64,000 bases of DNA, taken from Chitinophaga pinensis. GTDB taxonomy: Bacteria; Bacteroidota; Bacteroidia; NS11-12g; UBA9320. The DNA lies in contig CAMDSC010000009.1 in NCBI GenBank assembly GCA_945907065.1, forward strand, positions 1-64,000, written 5' to 3'. The notes under the pieces were generated by a model. That model ran no database searches and was not told the origin of the DNA. It saw only the letters and a program-made list of their open reading frames with translations. Both the position numbers and the translations under genes were made by a program. Of the stretch, positions 27,041 through 36,884 are shown one piece after another (position 1 is the stretch's first letter; the number at the start of each line of letters is the position of its first letter).

Positions 27041-27445
27041 ATGAAAAAAATAACACTCTCTCTGCTAATTGTTACTTTGTTTTTTTCGGTATCTATGTCT
27101 TTTTCGGGAGAAAATGTTAACGAAATTCGATTAGGTCAATTTAAATATAAAGATACTCTTTCTGTTTCAGAAGCCTTAGCGTTAAATAATTTAAATGTTT
27201 TATCTGTGAATAATTTAAATAATTCTAAATGTTCTGGGGAAGTATACACTATAACTAGTTTTCAATTGCTAACAGCACCTAAAGTTGGCAATGCAGAGGG
27301 TTTTTGGGTAATTGGTAATTCATTTTCTCAAATAATTAAGGAGCGTTTTAAATCCGGAACAAAAGTTCTTTTTGGGGATATTCTTTATACCCGACATGAT
27401 GGCTCAAAAGGAAAAATAGAATCGTATATGTTCTACATTAAATAG
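27041..27445 (+). CDS. Small secreted GldM C-terminal-like protein
   Basis: 134 residues. A signal peptide of ~22 residues (VSMSFSG) is followed by ~110 residues. The second half, ITSFQLLTAPKVG...GNSFSQIIKERF, then SGTKVLFGDI and DGSKGKIESYMF, matches the pattern at the end of GldM/PorM, the T9SS motor-shaft protein (Ser-Phe, Gly-Asn, G-t-k-V-x-F-x-D-I, D-G). The rest of GldM (membrane helix and repeats) is missing and no gldKLN genes are nearby. It could be a soluble partner or decoy of the T9SS periplasmic shaft, or a lone domain. A TAaccTTTG (one extra base) lies upstream. The assignment is by pattern only. Confidence 0.5.
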   Translation: MKKITLSLLIVTLFFSVSMSFSGENVNEIRLGQFKYKDTLSVSEALALNNLNVLSVNNLNNSKCSGEVYTITSFQLLTAPKVGNAEGFWVIGNSFSQIIKERFKSGTKVLFGDILYTRHDGSKGKIESYMFYIK

Positions 27446-27446
27446 A

Positions 27447-28682
27447 TTATTCCTTTTCTTGCTTATAAACCAATAAACTCATCGCTTCTGGTTTAAAAAT
27501 TTCAGCCGCCATCGTTTGTATTTGATTGGCTTGAATAGAATCTACTTCGGCTAAAACTTTTTCTAAAGGTTCTACTTCTCCAAAATCAAGATAGCTCCGT
27601 CCCATCATCAGCATCAACCCCTGATTGCTTTCTTCCGACATAATAAGTTGCCCTTTAAACTGCGTTTTGTAAAGCTCTAATTGCTTGGCTGAAAATGGCT
27701 TTGACGCAAATTTGAACAATTCCTTTTTTACAATTTTTAATGACTTTTTAAGGTTTTCCTCATCGGCTGTCCATTGAATATAAAACAAGCCTGCATCAGA
27801 ATAATAATTATAAGAAGCATCTACACCATACGTTAATCCGTTTTTTTCGCGCAGCGAAATGTTTAAAATAGAATTCAATGCCGGTCCTCCTAAAATATTG
27901 GCCAACAACAACCCTGTCATTCGCTGTTTATCATACATGTTGGCGGCTAAATTTCCATAAACTAGATGGCATTGATGATGTTGAGTAGCTTTTTCAAGAG
28001 TAAAAGGAACATAAGAATTTGGTGCTTTTCTAACTACTTCCTCTTGATTTAAACTATTTGTATTAAATGCGTTTACGCACCAATTCTTGATTTTATAAAG
28101 GCTTAACGGACCCGAGTATGAAATTACCATGTGCCCTTTGTTGTGCAGTTTATTTACAAATCGTATCAAGTCGTTTCTCGAAAAATTTAAAACATCCGAT
28201 TTGGTCCCTAATATATTGGCACCTAAAGCATGCTTGGAAAAAACCCGTTCATAAAATTCGTCTACTATCATTTCTTCCGGGCTGTCGGCATACATATCTA
28301 TTTCATCAGAAATCACCTTTTTTTCCTTTTCAAGTTCAGCTTCCGGAAACACAGAATGCAGGGAAATGTCAGCTAAAAGATCTATAGCAAGTTTTGTATG
28401 GTCACTAATCAACGAAGCATACAAGCAGGTTTTTTCTTTGGTTGTATAAGCATTCATTTCCCCACCTACCATTTCAATACTGTTTAATATTTGTCGCCAG
28501 TTTCGTTTTTCGGTACCTTTAAAAAGCATATGCTCCAATAAATGAGCTAACCCAACTTCATCGTCATTTTCATCGCGACTGCCAGTATTAAAAGTAACTC
28601 CAATATGCGACAAGCGGGTAGAAAGCACCTGCTTGTAAATTAGTTTTATTCCGTTGTTTAGGTCTTCTGTTATGAAACTCAT
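27447..28682 (-). CDS. M16-family zinc metallopeptidase
   Basis: 411 residues. The inverted zinc motif HLLEHMLFKGT (HxxEH, ~47) is followed ~75 residues later by the third ligand in EKKVISDEIDMY. The C-terminal half has the partner fold (RMTGLLLANILGGP, LREKNGLTYGVDASY). The size matches single-domain M16B proteases of the processing-peptidase type, which dimerise. There is no signal peptide, so it is cytoplasmic. It converges on the GldM-C-like gene with a 1-base gap. Confidence 0.93.
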   Translation of the reverse strand: MSFITEDLNNGIKLIYKQVLSTRLSHIGVTFNTGSRDENDDEVGLAHLLEHMLFKGTEKRNWRQILNSIEMVGGEMNAYTTKEKTCLYASLISDHTKLAIDLLADISLHSVFPEAELEKEKKVISDEIDMYADSPEEMIVDEFYERVFSKHALGANILGTKSDVLNFSRNDLIRFVNKLHNKGHMVISYSGPLSLYKIKNWCVNAFNTNSLNQEEVVRKAPNSYVPFTLEKATQHHQCHLVYGNLAANMYDKQRMTGLLLANILGGPALNSILNISLREKNGLTYGVDASYNYYSDAGLFYIQWTADEENLKKSLKIVKKELFKFASKPFSAKQLELYKTQFKGQLIMSEESNQGLMLMMGRSYLDFGEVEPLEKVLAEVDSIQANQIQTMAAEIFKPEAMSLLVYKQEKE

Positions 28683-28713
28683 ATTTTCTATTTTACCACG
28701 GAAATTTTGTGGT

Positions 28714-29661
28714 TCAAAGCCTTTTTCCTTCTAATTCATTCAGGGCAAAATTATACTCCGCCACTATTTCTTTGATTATTTCTGCTGCAGGTTTAATATT
28801 TTTAAGGTATCCGCTTATTTGACCTATTTCCAATTCTCCGTCCTCCAAATCTCCTTCAAACATACCCTTTTTAGCCCTTCCTCTTCCTAATAATTGCTGA
28901 AGTTCTTCTTTGCTGGCACAATTTATCTCGGCCTGCTTTACGGCTTCATAAAATTTGTTTTTTAATAATCGCACCGGCGTTAATTGTTTCAAGGATAATT
29001 CAGTGCTTCCGTCAGAGGATTGCAAAACCGCTTCTTTAAAATTTTGATGAGCCGATGATTCTTCACTCAAAACAAAACGGCTTCCCATTTGAACTCCTTC
29101 GGCTCCAAGAGACATGGCCGCCAGCATACTTCTTCCTGTTCCAATTCCTCCTGCGGCTATCACTGGAATTTTTACAGCATTTACTATTTGTGGAATTAAA
29201 CACATCGTCGTGGTTTCTTCCCTTCCATTGTGGCCTCCGGCTTCAAAACCTTCAGCAACAATAGCATCCGCTCCGCAAGATTCTGCTTTTCTTGCAAATT
29301 TTTCATTGGCAATTACGTGAACTACAGTAATTCCCTTTTCTTTTAAAATAGAAGTGTAAGTTGCAGGATTGCCGGCAGACGTAAAAACTATTTTCACACC
29401 TTCATCAAATATAGTTTGAATATGTTCTTCAATACTTGGATATAATAAAGGAAGGTTTACAGCAAAGGGTTTATCGGTAGCGGCTTTGCATTTTTTAATA
29501 TGATCCAGCAATATATCGGGATACATACTTCCTGCTCCAATAATCCCCAATCCTCCGGCATTACTAACCGCCGAAGCCAACTCCCAGCCACTGCACCAAA
29601 TCATACCAGCCTGAATTATTGGGTACTGTATTTTGAAAAGTTTGGTTATTCTGTTTTGCAT
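28714..29661 (-). CDS. Nitronate monooxygenase / FabK-like FMN oxidoreductase
   Basis: 315 residues, a TIM-barrel flavoprotein. Motifs: IQAGMIWCSGWELASAVSNA (N-terminal), a central catalytic His in EGFEAGGHNGREE, and the phosphate-binding PVIAAGGIGTG with GAEGVQMGSRF. The group includes nitronate monooxygenase and FabK enoyl-ACP reductase; sequence does not separate them. The lone context does not favour FabK. It is 31 bases downstream of the M16 gene on the same strand. Confidence 0.85.
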   Translation of the reverse strand: MQNRITKLFKIQYPIIQAGMIWCSGWELASAVSNAGGLGIIGAGSMYPDILLDHIKKCKAATDKPFAVNLPLLYPSIEEHIQTIFDEGVKIVFTSAGNPATYTSILKEKGITVVHVIANEKFARKAESCGADAIVAEGFEAGGHNGREETTTMCLIPQIVNAVKIPVIAAGGIGTGRSMLAAMSLGAEGVQMGSRFVLSEESSAHQNFKEAVLQSSDGSTELSLKQLTPVRLLKNKFYEAVKQAEINCASKEELQQLLGRGRAKKGMFEGDLEDGELEIGQISGYLKNIKPAAEIIKEIVAEYNFALNELEGKRL

Positions 29662-29716
29662 TTTTTAAAATTAAACCTCCGGGGTTTTAAAAACTCTGGA
29701 GGCTTGGGAATACGTT

Positions 29717-30811
29717 CTACAAAAATGGCAATTTTACCACTTCAGCCTTCAATTCTTTTCCACGTATTTCTATAAATATTTCGGTTCCAGGTTTTGAGTA
29801 TTCGCTTTTTACGTAACCCATTCCTATTGCTTTATTTAAACTTGGGCTTTGGGTTCCACTGGTTACTTCTCCTATTTCATTGCCTTTACCATCGGTAATT
29901 TTGTAATACTGACGAGGAATTCCTCTGTCGATTAAATCAAATCCAACTAGTTTTTTTGTAGGTTTATTATCCTTTATGGCTTTGTGATAGGCAGAATTTG
30001 TAAACTCTTTTTCAAATTTTGTAATCCATCCCAAACCAGCTTCTATCGGTGAGGTTTCATCATTAATATCGTGTCCATAAAGGCAAAATCCTTTTTCTAA
30101 TCTTAAGGTATCTCTAGCTCCTAGGCCTGCAGGAATAATTCCAAATTCATTTCCCGCTTCTAGAATAGAATTCCAAAAATGTTTGGCATCTTCGTTCATC
30201 ATATATATTTCAAAACCTCCCGCTCCTGTGTAACCTGTATTTGAAATTATGGTATTATCCTTTCCTGCCATTGTTCCAATTTTGAAGGTATAATATTCCA
30301 TTTCCGAAAGGTTTACATCCGTTAGTTTTTGTAAAACTTTTATTGCATTTGGTCCTTGTACTGCCAATAAACTCATTCCGTCACTCATATTTAGCATTTC
30401 TACACCGGTGGTGTTGTGTTTGCTAATCCAATCCCAGTCTTTGTCAATATTTCCGGCATTTACTACCAAATAATATTCGTTTTCGGTGTGTCGATAAACC
30501 AAAAGGTCATCTACTATTCCGCCAGTATCATTGGGCAAACAACTGTATTGTACTTTGCCATCGGTTAGTTTTGAAACATCATTGCTAGTAACATGTTGCA
30601 ATAAATCCAAAACACCCGGACCTTTTAATCTAAACTCACCCATGTGTGACACATCAAACATACCTACATTATTGCGAACAGCATGGTGCTCGGGCATTAA
30701 ACCACTGTATTGCACAGGCATATTAAAACCAGCAAATGGCACCATTTTTCCACCGGCAGCTATGTGTACATCATTTAACGGAACTAATTTTAACGTTTGA
30801 GAATCTGACAT
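29717..30811 (-). CDS. gcvT: Glycine cleavage system T protein (aminomethyltransferase)
   Basis: 364 residues from [14 protein letters not shown]; an upstream ATG (30850) adds a poor, basic stretch. GcvT hallmarks: [45 protein letters not shown] and the C-terminal [10 protein letters not shown]. It transfers the methylene group from the H protein to tetrahydrofolate. gcvH and gcvP are not in the window. Cytoplasmic. Confidence 0.95.
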   Translation of the reverse strand: MSDSQTLKLVPLNDVHIAAGGKMVPFAGFNMPVQYSGLMPEHHAVRNNVGMFDVSHMGEFRLKGPGVLDLLQHVTSNDVSKLTDGKVQYSCLPNDTGGIVDDLLVYRHTENEYYLVVNAGNIDKDWDWISKHNTTGVEMLNMSDGMSLLAVQGPNAIKVLQKLTDVNLSEMEYYTFKIGTMAGKDNTIISNTGYTGAGGFEIYMMNEDAKHFWNSILEAGNEFGIIPAGLGARDTLRLEKGFCLYGHDINDETSPIEAGLGWITKFEKEFTNSAYHKAIKDNKPTKKLVGFDLIDRGIPRQYYKITDGKGNEIGEVTSGTQSPSLNKAIGMGYVKSEYSKPGTEIFIEIRGKELKAEVVKLPFL

Positions 30812-31097
30812 ATTTATAAATTTTGGGCGAAGGTAATATTTTGCTTCCAATGATAATGTTCTTTTTTACCCTATAACCACCATATTGAAGACATAAATAG
30901 TAGCAAATTCTTTGGCTGATAATTAGCATTATTATTGGCCTGCTGGTTTTTTATCTGGGTTTATACTATATAAATAATACGGCTCATAATCTTGTAAAAC
31001 GATAATTCTCGAATTTAGGTTTAATGTCAAATTAACTATTCTTGGCTTACTTACAGATTTTAATTAGCTTAATTGCCTTTTATTAAAAAAAAACTGT

Positions 31098-32279
31098 ATG
31101 GAAAGAAAATACAAGTCCAGAATTTACCCATTTGCCATTATTGGCTTTTTTTTATTTTTAATTAATAGTTGTAACAACATGGATAACAAACCGATTGTCT
31201 CTCATCCTAAAGTTCCAGAATTAATAACTTTAACGATAGCTGATGCCACGAATAATGCGGCAACTTGCGGTGGAACTATTATTAATGATGGTGGTGAAAC
31301 TATTTCAATCAGCGGGGTGTGCTGGAGCAAAGACACTGTGCCAACCCTTACAGATAATAAGACATCTGACAACAAAGCATCAGGCAGTTTCACAAGTTCA
31401 ATTACAGGCTTAACTCCAAATACAGTATATTACGTTAGGGCTTATGCCACAAATAGCGTTGGAACAGGATACGGAAATACAATCTCGTTTAAAACCTTAA
31501 TTGGTAGCCTAAAAGCCCCTGAAGAATATACCCACAAGGTATTGGTTGAATACACCACCTGCTGCCATTGCTCTTATTGTCCGGATGCTGAAATTTATCT
31601 TGAAAATTTGATTACCAAATATGGTTCAAATACGATTTATGGAACGGCTATGCACAATACCCTTCAAGGGCCGGATATGATGGAAACCCCCGAGGGTAGA
31701 GCTTTTTCGGATGCATGGACTGCAGGAAACCCCACAGGAACTGTAAATAGAATTACAGGGAAATGTGAATACCGCGAAAAGTGGGATGAAAGGGCAAAAA
31801 TAGTTATAGATGACGATGAAAAATGTGGTCTGGCTATTGATGCTTTTGCAAAAACCGGCACTAAGTATAATGTTAAAGTAAAGGTTGGTATTGGTAGATA
31901 TGATTTACCAATTGGGCAATATTATGTTATAGCCTATTTAATAAAAAAAGAAATGTCGGGAACCGGAAATGGTTGGGATCAAACAAATGGATTTAACGGT
32001 GTGGTAGGGCATCCCATGTATCAAAAAGGCAATCCAATAAAAAACTACATCCATACCAACGTGTTTATCAAATCATTAAATACCATGAATGGAACCCTTA
32101 TGAATACTGAATCTAGGAAAGCTGGTGCATTAAGTGAATATGGTATGGAACTTGATATGGCAGGTTTGGTTGCTTCCGAATATGAAATTACAGCGATGGT
32201 TTTTTACAAAAGTGCCACCGCTCCATTTGTTGAAAATGTTCAAAGGGTAACTGTTGGCCAAATAAAAGCATTTGATTAA
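31098..32279 (+). CDS. Lipoprotein: Fn3-like domain plus Omp28-like domain
   Basis: 393 residues. Lipobox INSC ends the signal peptide. Residues ~35-135 form a fibronectin III-like module (ISGVCWSKDTVPTLTDNK; GLTPNTVYYVRAYATNSVG). The remaining ~250 residues match the Omp28 family, with a thioredoxin-fold start VLVEYTTCCHCSYCPDAEIY; C-x2-C lies where a thioredoxin active site would be. Such lipoproteins are surface or outer-membrane attached in Bacteroidota, and their activity is unknown. No other gene is in the same direction nearby. Confidence 0.85.
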   Translation: MERKYKSRIYPFAIIGFFLFLINSCNNMDNKPIVSHPKVPELITLTIADATNNAATCGGTIINDGGETISISGVCWSKDTVPTLTDNKTSDNKASGSFTSSITGLTPNTVYYVRAYATNSVGTGYGNTISFKTLIGSLKAPEEYTHKVLVEYTTCCHCSYCPDAEIYLENLITKYGSNTIYGTAMHNTLQGPDMMETPEGRAFSDAWTAGNPTGTVNRITGKCEYREKWDERAKIVIDDDEKCGLAIDAFAKTGTKYNVKVKVGIGRYDLPIGQYYVIAYLIKKEMSGTGNGWDQTNGFNGVVGHPMYQKGNPIKNYIHTNVFIKSLNTMNGTLMNTESRKAGALSEYGMELDMAGLVASEYEITAMVFYKSATAPFVENVQRVTVGQIKAFD

Positions 32280-32351
32280 TTCTTACACGATTTGGGTTAA
32301 ATAATAACCTTTCTAATCATAGTGTTTTTTTCTGATATTTTCAATAATTCC

Positions 32352-35168
32352 CTACCTACTCAAATACATACTTTTCATACTATAGAGCTCTCTAAACAAT
32401 GGGTCTTTTATATCTTTAACAAATACAATGGCTTCTCCTGTTGATTTCATTTCGGGGCCCAATTCTTTGTTTACCCCTGGAAATTTATTGAAAGAGAAAA
32501 CAGGTTGTTTTATGGCAAATCCTTCCTGATGCGGAGTGATGGTAAAATCTTTTAATTTATTGACACCCAACATTACTTTGGTGGCTATATTGATATAAGG
32601 AACTTTATAGGCTTTGCAAATAAATGGTACAGTTCTTGAAGCGCGTGGATTGGCTTCTATCACATATACCTTTTCATTTTTTACAGCAAATTGAATATTT
32701 AATAAGCCTTTTACATTTAAGGCAAAACATATTTTACGGGAGTATTCAATCATCTTGTTTTTTACCTCTTCCGATAAACTGAACGGAGGCAAAACAGCAC
32801 TGCTGTCGCCGCTATGAATACCCGCAGGCTCAATATGTTCCATCATTCCTATGATATGAACATCGTCGCCATCACAAATACTGTCACTTTCTGTTTCTTC
32901 TGCCCGGTCTAGGAAATGGTCAATCAACACACGATTGCCCGGCATATCGCCCAATAATTTTATAACCGCTTGTTCTAATTCTTCATCGTTGATTACTATT
33001 TTCATCCCTTGTCCACCCAATACATACGAAGGGCGGACCAATACCGGATACCCCACCTGATTAGCTACCACAATGGCTTCGTCGGCATTTTCAGCTACTC
33101 CATAATTTGGATAAGGTATATCCAACTCTTTTAATAAATCAGAAAAACGGCCACGGTCTTCGGCCACGTCCATATCGTTAAAATTTGTTCCTATTATTTT
33201 AACGCCACTTGCTTCGAGACGTTCAGCTAATTTTAGAGCCGTTTGGCCACCTAACTGAACAATAACACCCACCGGTTTTTCGAGTTCGATCAATTCAATT
33301 AAATGCTCCCAATAAACAGGCTCGAAGTATAGTTTATCCGCAATGTCAAAATCAGTACTTACTGTTTCAGGATTACAGTTTACCATAATGGCTTCAAATC
33401 CAGCCTCCTTGGCGGCTAAAATTCCATGCACACAACTGTAGTCGAACTCTATTCCTTGGCCAATTCGGTTAGGGCCGCTTCCCAAAACAATTATTTTCTT
33501 TCTATCGCTAACAATGCTTTCATTTTCTCCATCAAACGTACTATAGAAATAGTTGGTGGTTGATTCAAACTCGGCTGAGCAAGTATCTACCATTTTATAC
33601 ACGCGTTTTATTCCAAATTCTTTGCGCTTTGCATACACCTCATCATCGGTGCAATTGCGCATGGCATAAGCTATTTGAAAATCGCTAAATCCTTTTTCTT
33701 TGGCTAAACGTAAAACCGCAGGGTCAATATTATTAATAGAATATTTAGCCAGTGTTTTTTCCATTTTTACCAGTTCGTTTATTTGTTCCAAAAACCAACG
33801 GTCAATCTTAGTTATTTTTTGAATGGATGTTAACGGAACGCCCAAAGAAATAGCATCTTTAATATGCCAAAGCCTATCCCAACTTGGTTTTTCAAGACTT
33901 TCTAAAATGGGATCGAGTTTGTGTAAATCTAAACCATCACAACCTAGTCCTTTTCGGTTAGTTTCCAAACTCTGACAAGCTTTTTGTAATGCTTCCTGGA
34001 AACTGCGTCCAATGGCCATTACTTCTCCAACCGATTTCATTTGAAGTCCCAACTGTTTGTCGGCGCCTTTAAATTTATCAAAATTCCAGCGAGGAATTTT
34101 TACAATGGTATAATCTATAGCAGGTTCAAAAAAAGCGGAAGTAGTTTTAGTTACCGGATTTTTTAATTCATCCAAATAATAACCAATGGCTAATTTGGAA
34201 GCAATTTTTGCAATTGGGTAACCAGTTGCCTTAGAAGCCAAAGCCGAAGAACGGCTAACTCTAGGGTTAATTTCAACAGCAATTAAATCATCATTTTCTG
34301 GATTAAGCGCAAACTGAACATTGCAACCTCCGGCAAATGTTCCAATATTTCGCATCATCAAAAAAGCGGCATCCCGCATTTTTTGATAGGCAACATCACT
34401 CAATGTCATTGCTGGGGCAACAGTTATGCTATCTCCAGTATGAATACCCATGGGGTCAAAATTTTCAATAGTACATATTACCGCGATATCCCCTTTAGCA
34501 TCTCGTAATACCTCCAATTCAAATTCTTTCCATCCTAAAACAGCCTTTTCTACTAACACCTCATGAATTGGCGAAGCCTCTAATCCAGCTTTTAATGCCA
34601 CATCCAATTCTGATTTATTCCAAACGAAACCTCCGCCATAACCCCCTAATGTAAATGAAGGACGAATAACCAAAGGATATCCTATATCTTGGGCAAATTC
34701 TTTTCCTTCCAAAAATGAGTTAGCTACCTTGCTTGGCGCAACTTGAACACCTATTTCCACCATAAGTTTTCTGAATAGTTCTCGGTTTTCGCAGGTGTCA
34801 ATAGCGGCAATATCCACGCCGATTAGTCTAACATTATATTTTTCCCAAATACCAAGTTGATCAGCCTCCATACACAGATTTAAAGCAGTTTGTCCGCCCA
34901 TGGTGGGCAAAACTGCATCAATATGGCGTTCTTCTAATATTTTTATAAGACTGTCCGTAGTTAGTGGCCACAAGTAAATATGATCGGCCATTACTGGATC
35001 GGTCATAATGGTAGCCGGGTTGCTGTTAATTAAGGAAACTTCAATGCCTTCTTCCCTTAAACTTCGGGCGGCTTGGCTTCCTGAGTAATCAAATTCGCAG
35101 GCTTGTCCAATTATGATGGGTCCGCTTCCGATAATTAAAACTGATTTTATTGAGAGGTCTCTAGGCAT
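32352..35168 (-). CDS. carB: Carbamoyl-phosphate synthase large subunit
   Basis: 938 residues. Two homologous ATP-grasp halves: IIIGQACEFDYSGSQAARSL / VLVEKAVLGWKEFELEV, and VLGSGPNRIGQGIEFDYSC / PVLVRPSYVLGGQGM. It makes carbamoyl phosphate for pyrimidine and arginine synthesis using ammonia from CarA. It stops after the second carbamate domain (FRELYSMKSMYLSR); the C-terminal MGS allosteric domain of E. coli CarB (~140 residues, UMP/ornithine) is absent. I recall similar short forms in the phylum. carA is not adjacent. Confidence 0.96.
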   Translation of the reverse strand: MPRDLSIKSVLIIGSGPIIIGQACEFDYSGSQAARSLREEGIEVSLINSNPATIMTDPVMADHIYLWPLTTDSLIKILEERHIDAVLPTMGGQTALNLCMEADQLGIWEKYNVRLIGVDIAAIDTCENRELFRKLMVEIGVQVAPSKVANSFLEGKEFAQDIGYPLVIRPSFTLGGYGGGFVWNKSELDVALKAGLEASPIHEVLVEKAVLGWKEFELEVLRDAKGDIAVICTIENFDPMGIHTGDSITVAPAMTLSDVAYQKMRDAAFLMMRNIGTFAGGCNVQFALNPENDDLIAVEINPRVSRSSALASKATGYPIAKIASKLAIGYYLDELKNPVTKTTSAFFEPAIDYTIVKIPRWNFDKFKGADKQLGLQMKSVGEVMAIGRSFQEALQKACQSLETNRKGLGCDGLDLHKLDPILESLEKPSWDRLWHIKDAISLGVPLTSIQKITKIDRWFLEQINELVKMEKTLAKYSINNIDPAVLRLAKEKGFSDFQIAYAMRNCTDDEVYAKRKEFGIKRVYKMVDTCSAEFESTTNYFYSTFDGENESIVSDRKKIIVLGSGPNRIGQGIEFDYSCVHGILAAKEAGFEAIMVNCNPETVSTDFDIADKLYFEPVYWEHLIELIELEKPVGVIVQLGGQTALKLAERLEASGVKIIGTNFNDMDVAEDRGRFSDLLKELDIPYPNYGVAENADEAIVVANQVGYPVLVRPSYVLGGQGMKIVINDEELEQAVIKLLGDMPGNRVLIDHFLDRAEETESDSICDGDDVHIIGMMEHIEPAGIHSGDSSAVLPPFSLSEEVKNKMIEYSRKICFALNVKGLLNIQFAVKNEKVYVIEANPRASRTVPFICKAYKVPYINIATKVMLGVNKLKDFTITPHQEGFAIKQPVFSFNKFPGVNKELGPEMKSTGEAIVFVKDIKDPLFRELYSMKSMYLSR

Positions 35169-35263
35169 GGATTAAAAATTGTGCAAAACAACAAAATTAT
35201 AGGCTGCTAAACAAATCTATTTGAGTTGATTTGATTAATTTAGCCCCTCGATATTTATTAAAA

Positions 35264-35605
35264 ATGGGAAATGAGAATGTTACAATAAGCCAAGCCCAAC
35301 AGCAAGTAGATGCTTGGATAAAAACCTTAGGGGTTAAATACTTTAGTGAACTTACCAACACTGCCATTTTGATGGAAGAAGTGGGTGAACTGGCTCGTAT
35401 AATGGCTCGAAAATATGGTGATCAATCGTTTAAAAAATCAGAATCGGACAATGATTTGGCCGATGAAATGGCCGATGTGCTTTGGGTTTTAATCTGTTTG
35501 GCCAATCAAACTGGAGTAAATTTGACTGAAGCATTTATAAAAAATATGGAGAAAAAAACTGAGAGAGATGCTGAAAGACACAAAACAAATGAAAAGTTGA
35601 GGTAA
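35264..35605 (+). CDS. MazG-like nucleotide pyrophosphohydrolase
   Basis: 113 residues from MGNENVTISQAQQQV. A TTG 33 bases earlier is in frame but less likely. Helical MazG fold with the acidic signature MEEVGELARIM (E-x2-E) and NDLADEMADVLWVLICLANQ (D-x2-D). It probably hydrolyses non-canonical or excess NTPs, acting in the cytoplasm; the substrate is not predictable. Single gene, diverging from carB, converging on the SRPBCC gene. Confidence 0.85.
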   Translation: MGNENVTISQAQQQVDAWIKTLGVKYFSELTNTAILMEEVGELARIMARKYGDQSFKKSESDNDLADEMADVLWVLICLANQTGVNLTEAFIKNMEKKTERDAERHKTNEKLR

Positions 35606-35608
35606 ATT

Positions 35609-36073
35609 TTATGGTTTGTATACTCCAAATTGCTTTTCTAAGACCAATTTTCGGTAAGCAAATATTTTTTGAAGGTATTTTTTACCAAATAAATGAAAGG
35701 CAATTACCCCAATAAATCCTAAAGGGAATTTTAAAGTCACATCATCGGTAATTTTGGTTCCTCCTTCTATTTCAGTTAGTAAATGCTTGTGTTGCCAAAA
35801 AGCAAAAGGCCCGGTAAGTTGTTTATCAATAAAATAATCAGGGGCTTTTACTTCCGTCATTTCTGATAAAAATGATGAAGGGAAAAGACCAAAAAGTTTA
35901 ACAGTAATTTTTAAAACTTTACCTGTAAATATTGGTGTCAACCCATTTTCCGATTCCATTTTCATTTTCATTTTGGAATCGGTAAGTACCATTAAATTAG
36001 CTGGATTGGCGAAAAATTCCCAAGCTTGTTCCAAGGGAATTGGAAGATATTGTTCAGAATGAAAAGTGTGCAA
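35609..36073 (-). CDS. SRPBCC-family protein
   Basis: 154 residues of SRPBCC/START-like fold: EQYLPIPLEQAWEFFANPAN at the start, then VKAPDYFIDKQLTGPF and a hydrophobic C-terminal helix. This is the ligand-cavity type seen in YfcA/TIGR01777-associated cyclase-like proteins, which bind lipid-like ligands. The ligand is unknown. Its start abuts the stop of the upstream lipoprotein gene, so the two form an operon. Confidence 0.85.
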   Translation of the reverse strand: MHTFHSEQYLPIPLEQAWEFFANPANLMVLTDSKMKMKMESENGLTPIFTGKVLKITVKLFGLFPSSFLSEMTEVKAPDYFIDKQLTGPFAFWQHKHLLTEIEGGTKITDDVTLKFPLGFIGVIAFHLFGKKYLQKIFAYRKLVLEKQFGVYKP

Positions 36074-36697
36074 TTATTTTAAAGAATAACTTTTTAATTC
36101 AGTTATGGAAGTAACTCCGGAATTAACGGCATCGCTTTTAATCAAACCTACCTTTGGAGCATAATAAGCATCGGCCATGTATCCTGAAATTGGAACTGTT
36201 AATTTTAAATGAACCACATTAGTATAGGTAGTGCTGTTTATGGTTTTGGTCAATCCGTTTTCTTTTACTTCATAATTATAAACCACCGCTGTACCACTTG
36301 GAGAAACAGTTGCACTCCATTTTTTACCAACCTCTGAGCTATCTTTTAAATAAACAAGTTCTTCATATCCTCCGGCAGTTTTGGCAATCAGTAAATAATA
36401 ATTACCATTTTTATAGGTGTAATAGTTGCTGGAAGTAGTCCCAAGTGTTGCAGAATGAAAAACTTTATAATTTTTTGTAAAAGCCAATTTGGTTGAGTCT
36501 ATTACTGTTACAACTGCTGTGTTGGCAGAGCCATCGGTGCTATACTCCCAGGTTGAACCGGCATTAAGATTTAAATATTGGCCAGCTGTGGAAACCGGCA
36601 CTGTATCAGAACTGCTGTCTTTACAAGCATTAAAGGTTAAGGCAGAAACAATGATTATTAATGACAAAAATAGTGTCTTGATTTTGTTTGAATTCAT
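36074..36697 (-). CDS. Uncharacterised lipoprotein, beta-rich
   Basis: 207 residues. Lipobox FNAC. The mature protein is Ser/Thr/Tyr-rich with alternating strands (AGSTWEYSTDGSANTAVVTV, then YNYEVKENGLTKTI). No family recognised. It resembles other small Bacteroidota outer-surface lipoproteins whose first repeat begins with a GSTWEY motif. It is led by its own promoter (36720-36751) and followed directly by the SRPBCC gene. Confidence 0.75.
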   Translation of the reverse strand: MNSNKIKTLFLSLIIIVSALTFNACKDSSSDTVPVSTAGQYLNLNAGSTWEYSTDGSANTAVVTVIDSTKLAFTKNYKVFHSATLGTTSSNYYTYKNGNYYLLIAKTAGGYEELVYLKDSSEVGKKWSATVSPSGTAVVYNYEVKENGLTKTINSTTYTNVVHLKLTVPISGYMADAYYAPKVGLIKSDAVNSGVTSITELKSYSLK

Positions 36698-36719
36698 GAT
36701 TTTTTTATTTCTTAGGGGT

Positions 36720-36751
36720 CAAATATAGTTAGCTATTTGCAAATTTTACAA
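36720..36751 (-). promoter_or_regulatory. Promoter for the lipoprotein-SRPBCC operon
   Basis: Minus strand: TTG (36749-36751; TTTTG context), 21-base spacer, TATATTTG (36720-36727), ending 22 bases before the ATG. A good fit to TTTG/TAnnTTTG. Confidence 0.5.
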
Positions 36752-36884
36752 AAGTATAGAATTGCAATAAATTTTTAGCGGCGCTATATTATACCGCTTC
36801 TAAATCAATTCGCTCCGTTTATCAATCCACTTTTAGCATTAAAAAATGTTGTTCTAACTTAGCATTAGATTTTAGAAAAGCAGA

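Noticed and set aside
36833-36867. Two copies of TTAGCATTA before the T9SS gene at 36885
   Set aside because: Period of 26 bases is not a whole number of helical turns and the motif is short; may be chance.
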